In this document: positions 62,488 to 64,000 of the stretch, one piece after another | Layout of the letters: every line of letters begins with the position of its first letter | How positions within the stretch are numbered: the stretch's first letter is position 1 | Source: Mycobacterium sp. AT1 | GTDB lineage: Bacteria; Actinomycetota; Actinomycetes; Mycobacteriales; Mycobacteriaceae | Assembly (NCBI RefSeq): GCF_002043095.1 | Contig: NZ_MVOC01000018.1 | Location: 1-64,000 of the forward strand | Length of the DNA: 64,000 nt | Direction: 5' to 3' | Translations under genes and position numbers: made by a program | The notes under the pieces: model-generated | Database searches by the model: none | The model's input: only the letters and a program-made list of their open reading frames with translations | What the model was told of the DNA's origin: nothing

Positions 62488-63945
62488 ATGTCAGACACCT
62501 CATTCACAGGGGCGAGCACGCGGCCCCCCGGCAAGCACCTGCCCACCCTGACCCAGCTGCAGTACCGGCTGGCCAGCGGCAAAGTCACCTCCGTCGACCT
62601 CACCGCCCGATCGCTGAAGGCCATCGAGGCCAGTCAATCCACGCTCAACGCCTTCCGCGTGGTCCTGACCGAGCAAGCCCTCGCCGACGCCGCCGCCGCC
62701 GACCGCAAACGCGCTGCGGGACAAGACCTCCCCCTCTTGGGCATCCCGATCGCGGTCAAGGACGACGTCGACGTCGCAGGCGTCCCGACCCGCTTCGGCA
62801 CCTCGGGTGAGGTTGCACCGGCCAGGGCCGACGCCGAGGTCGTCCGTCGGTTGCGCGCCGCGGGCGCCGTCATCGTCGGGAAGACCAACACCTGCGAGCT
62901 CGGCCAGTGGCCGTTCACCAGCGGACCCGCGTTCGGACACACCCGCAATCCCTGGTCGGCCGAACACACCCCCGGCGGGTCGTCGGGCGGCAGCGCTGCC
63001 GCAGTGGCCGCGGGACTGGTCACCGCAGCCATCGGATCGGACGGCGCGGGCAGCGTGCGGATCCCGGCGGCCTGGACCCACCTGGTCGGCATCAAGCCTC
63101 AGCGCGGCCGCATTTCCACCTGGCCACTGCCCGAGGCGTTCAACGGGATCACCGTCAACGGCGTCCTGGCCCGCACCGTCGTCGACGCGGCCCTGGTGCT
63201 CGACGCGGCCTCGGGAAATGCCGAAGGAGACCTGCACAAGCCGGCGCCCGTCACCGCCGCCGAGTACGTCAGCCAGCCACCAGGACCGCTGACCGTGGCT
63301 ATGTCGACGAAGTTTCCCTTCACCGGGTTCCGCGCGACCCTCCACCCCGAGATCCGGGCGGCGCTGGAGCGGATGGCCGAACAGCTCGAGCACCTCGGCC
63401 ACACCGTGCGTGCCGCCGATCCCGACTACGGCCTTCGCACGTCGTGGAATTTCCTGTCCCGTTCGACCTCGGGACTGGTCGAGTGGGCGCACCGGCTCGG
63501 ACCCGGGGTGACGTTCGACAAGCGCACCACCGCCAACATGCGGACGGGCCGGTTGTTGTCGGAGAACATCCTGCGCGACGCCCGCCGCCGCGAAGCGGAG
63601 TCGCAGCGTCGCATCGGCTGGATCTTCAACCTCGCCGACGTGGTCCTCGCCCCGACGACGGCTCTTCCTCCCCCGAGGGTGCACGACTTCGACGAGCGCG
63701 GCGGGCTGTCCACCGACCGCGCGATGATCCGCGCGTGCCCCGTGACGTGGCCGTGGAACCTTCTCGGGTGGCCGTCGGTCAACGTGCCCGCCGGGTTCAC
63801 CTCGGACGGGCTGCCGATCGGCGTTCAGCTGATGGGACCCGAAGGCAGTGAACCGCTGCTGGTGTCGCTGGCCGCCGCACTCGAGGCGATCGGCGCGTGG
63901 CGGGCCGACCAGCCCGAGGTCTGGTGGGGCACGCCCGACAGTTAG
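62488..63945 (+). CDS. amiA2: Amidase (amidase signature family; AmiA2/Rv2363 homologue)
   Basis: 485 residues. Catalytic Lys in GIPIAVKDDVDV, Gly/Ser-rich signature TPGGSSGGSAAAVAAG with the cis-Ser, then GSDGAGSVRIPAAWTHLVG with the nucleophilic Ser. This is the Ser-cisSer-Lys triad. It hydrolyses amides of unknown identity. ATG at 62488. Its stop overlaps that of convergent era. Confidence 0.93.
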   Translation: MSDTSFTGASTRPPGKHLPTLTQLQYRLASGKVTSVDLTARSLKAIEASQSTLNAFRVVLTEQALADAAAADRKRAAGQDLPLLGIPIAVKDDVDVAGVPTRFGTSGEVAPARADAEVVRRLRAAGAVIVGKTNTCELGQWPFTSGPAFGHTRNPWSAEHTPGGSSGGSAAAVAAGLVTAAIGSDGAGSVRIPAAWTHLVGIKPQRGRISTWPLPEAFNGITVNGVLARTVVDAALVLDAASGNAEGDLHKPAPVTAAEYVSQPPGPLTVAMSTKFPFTGFRATLHPEIRAALERMAEQLEHLGHTVRAADPDYGLRTSWNFLSRSTSGLVEWAHRLGPGVTFDKRTTANMRTGRLLSENILRDARRREAESQRRIGWIFNLADVVLAPTTALPPPRVHDFDERGGLSTDRAMIRACPVTWPWNLLGWPSVNVPAGFTSDGLPIGVQLMGPEGSEPLLVSLAAALEAIGAWRADQPEVWWGTPDS

Positions 63946-64000
63946 AAGCCAAGCCGTCCAAGCTGTTTCGGATCGCGCTGCCAGTTCTTCGCGATCTTCA
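63942..64000 (-). CDS. era: GTPase Era, C-terminal end (partial)
   Basis: The minus strand reads KIAKNWQRDPKQLGRLGF followed by TAA, the characteristic end of the Era KH domain. The rest lies outside the window. Order recO-amiA2-era matches Rv2362c-Rv2364c. Era binds 16S rRNA during small-subunit assembly. Confidence 0.85.
   Translation of the reverse strand, partial: KIAKNWQRDPKQLGRLGF

Noticed and set aside
61595..62551. Plus-strand frame of 318 codons opposite recO
   Set aside because: recO and uppS on the other strand are certain; the frame has shadow composition.
1..64000. CRISPR array
   Set aside because: No series of regularly spaced identical repeats was seen; the repeats found are pairs with other explanations.
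1..64000. Insertion sequences with transposase
   Set aside because: No DDE or HUH transposase frame and no terminal repeats with target duplications were found; the only recombinase is the tyrosine integrase and its remnant.

Overview
The window is high-GC actinobacterial DNA. Gene content and order point to a fast-growing Mycobacterium (Mycolicibacterium type). The right half keeps the M. tuberculosis Rv2314c-Rv2364c order with insertions and losses: tldE/tldD, uspABC, an ECF transporter with a MarR regulator, tRNA-Asn, an Rv2342 homologue, dnaG, dgt, an Rv2345 homologue, glyS, smtB, zur, a Nudix gene, an Rv2360c homologue, uppS, recO, amiA2 and the tail of era. These assignments come from reading the proteins and recalling the locus; no database search was run.

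Region 1 (1-21.3 kb) is accessory metabolism and regulation. It holds a truncated cutinase, a GMC oxidoreductase convergent with an AraC regulator, a type II NADH dehydrogenase, an acyl-carrier-like protein without the phosphopantetheine serine, a cyclic-nucleotide-domain histidine kinase, two large paralogous MalT-type LuxR regulators with a small conserved protein between them, a short-chain dehydrogenase, an NmrA-like remnant, a pyridine-nucleotide disulfide oxidoreductase, and a TetR regulator divergent from an alpha/beta hydrolase plus a Tyr-less SDR. It ends in gene debris that includes a broken integrase.

Region 2 (21,342-33,118) is an integrated mobilizable element of about 11.8 kb. 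A 20-bp direct repeat (att core) bounds it, and it sits inside a tRNA gene with anticodon CAT. The 3' part of the tRNA is left at 21,325-21,361 and the 5' part at 33,099-33,155, and the junction does not rebuild the tRNA. Mobility genes are a MobF relaxase-helicase, an excisionase and a tyrosine integrase. The cargo is defence-like: a coupled three-gene set (51-aa protein, two-TM protein, pentapeptide-repeat protein with a possible bulb-lectin domain), a frameshifted AbiV-type gene, a one-TM protein, a coupled pair of unknown small proteins, and a low-GC OLD-like ATPase-TOPRIM protein. The three-gene set is my best candidate for an undescribed system.

Region 3 (33.2-50.4 kb) holds a methyltransferase, a four-TM protein, a CMD-family protein, a YtcJ-type amidohydrolase, TldE/TldD divergent from the UspABC sugar importer, an ECF transporter with divergent MarR, a VIT-type transporter, an acyl-CoA oxidase-like dehydrogenase and tRNA-Asn. 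Region 4 (50.6-64 kb) is replication, nucleotide, translation, zinc-homeostasis and cell-wall housekeeping. It also holds an AbiEi/DUF559-type gene flanked by perfect 31-bp inverted repeats.
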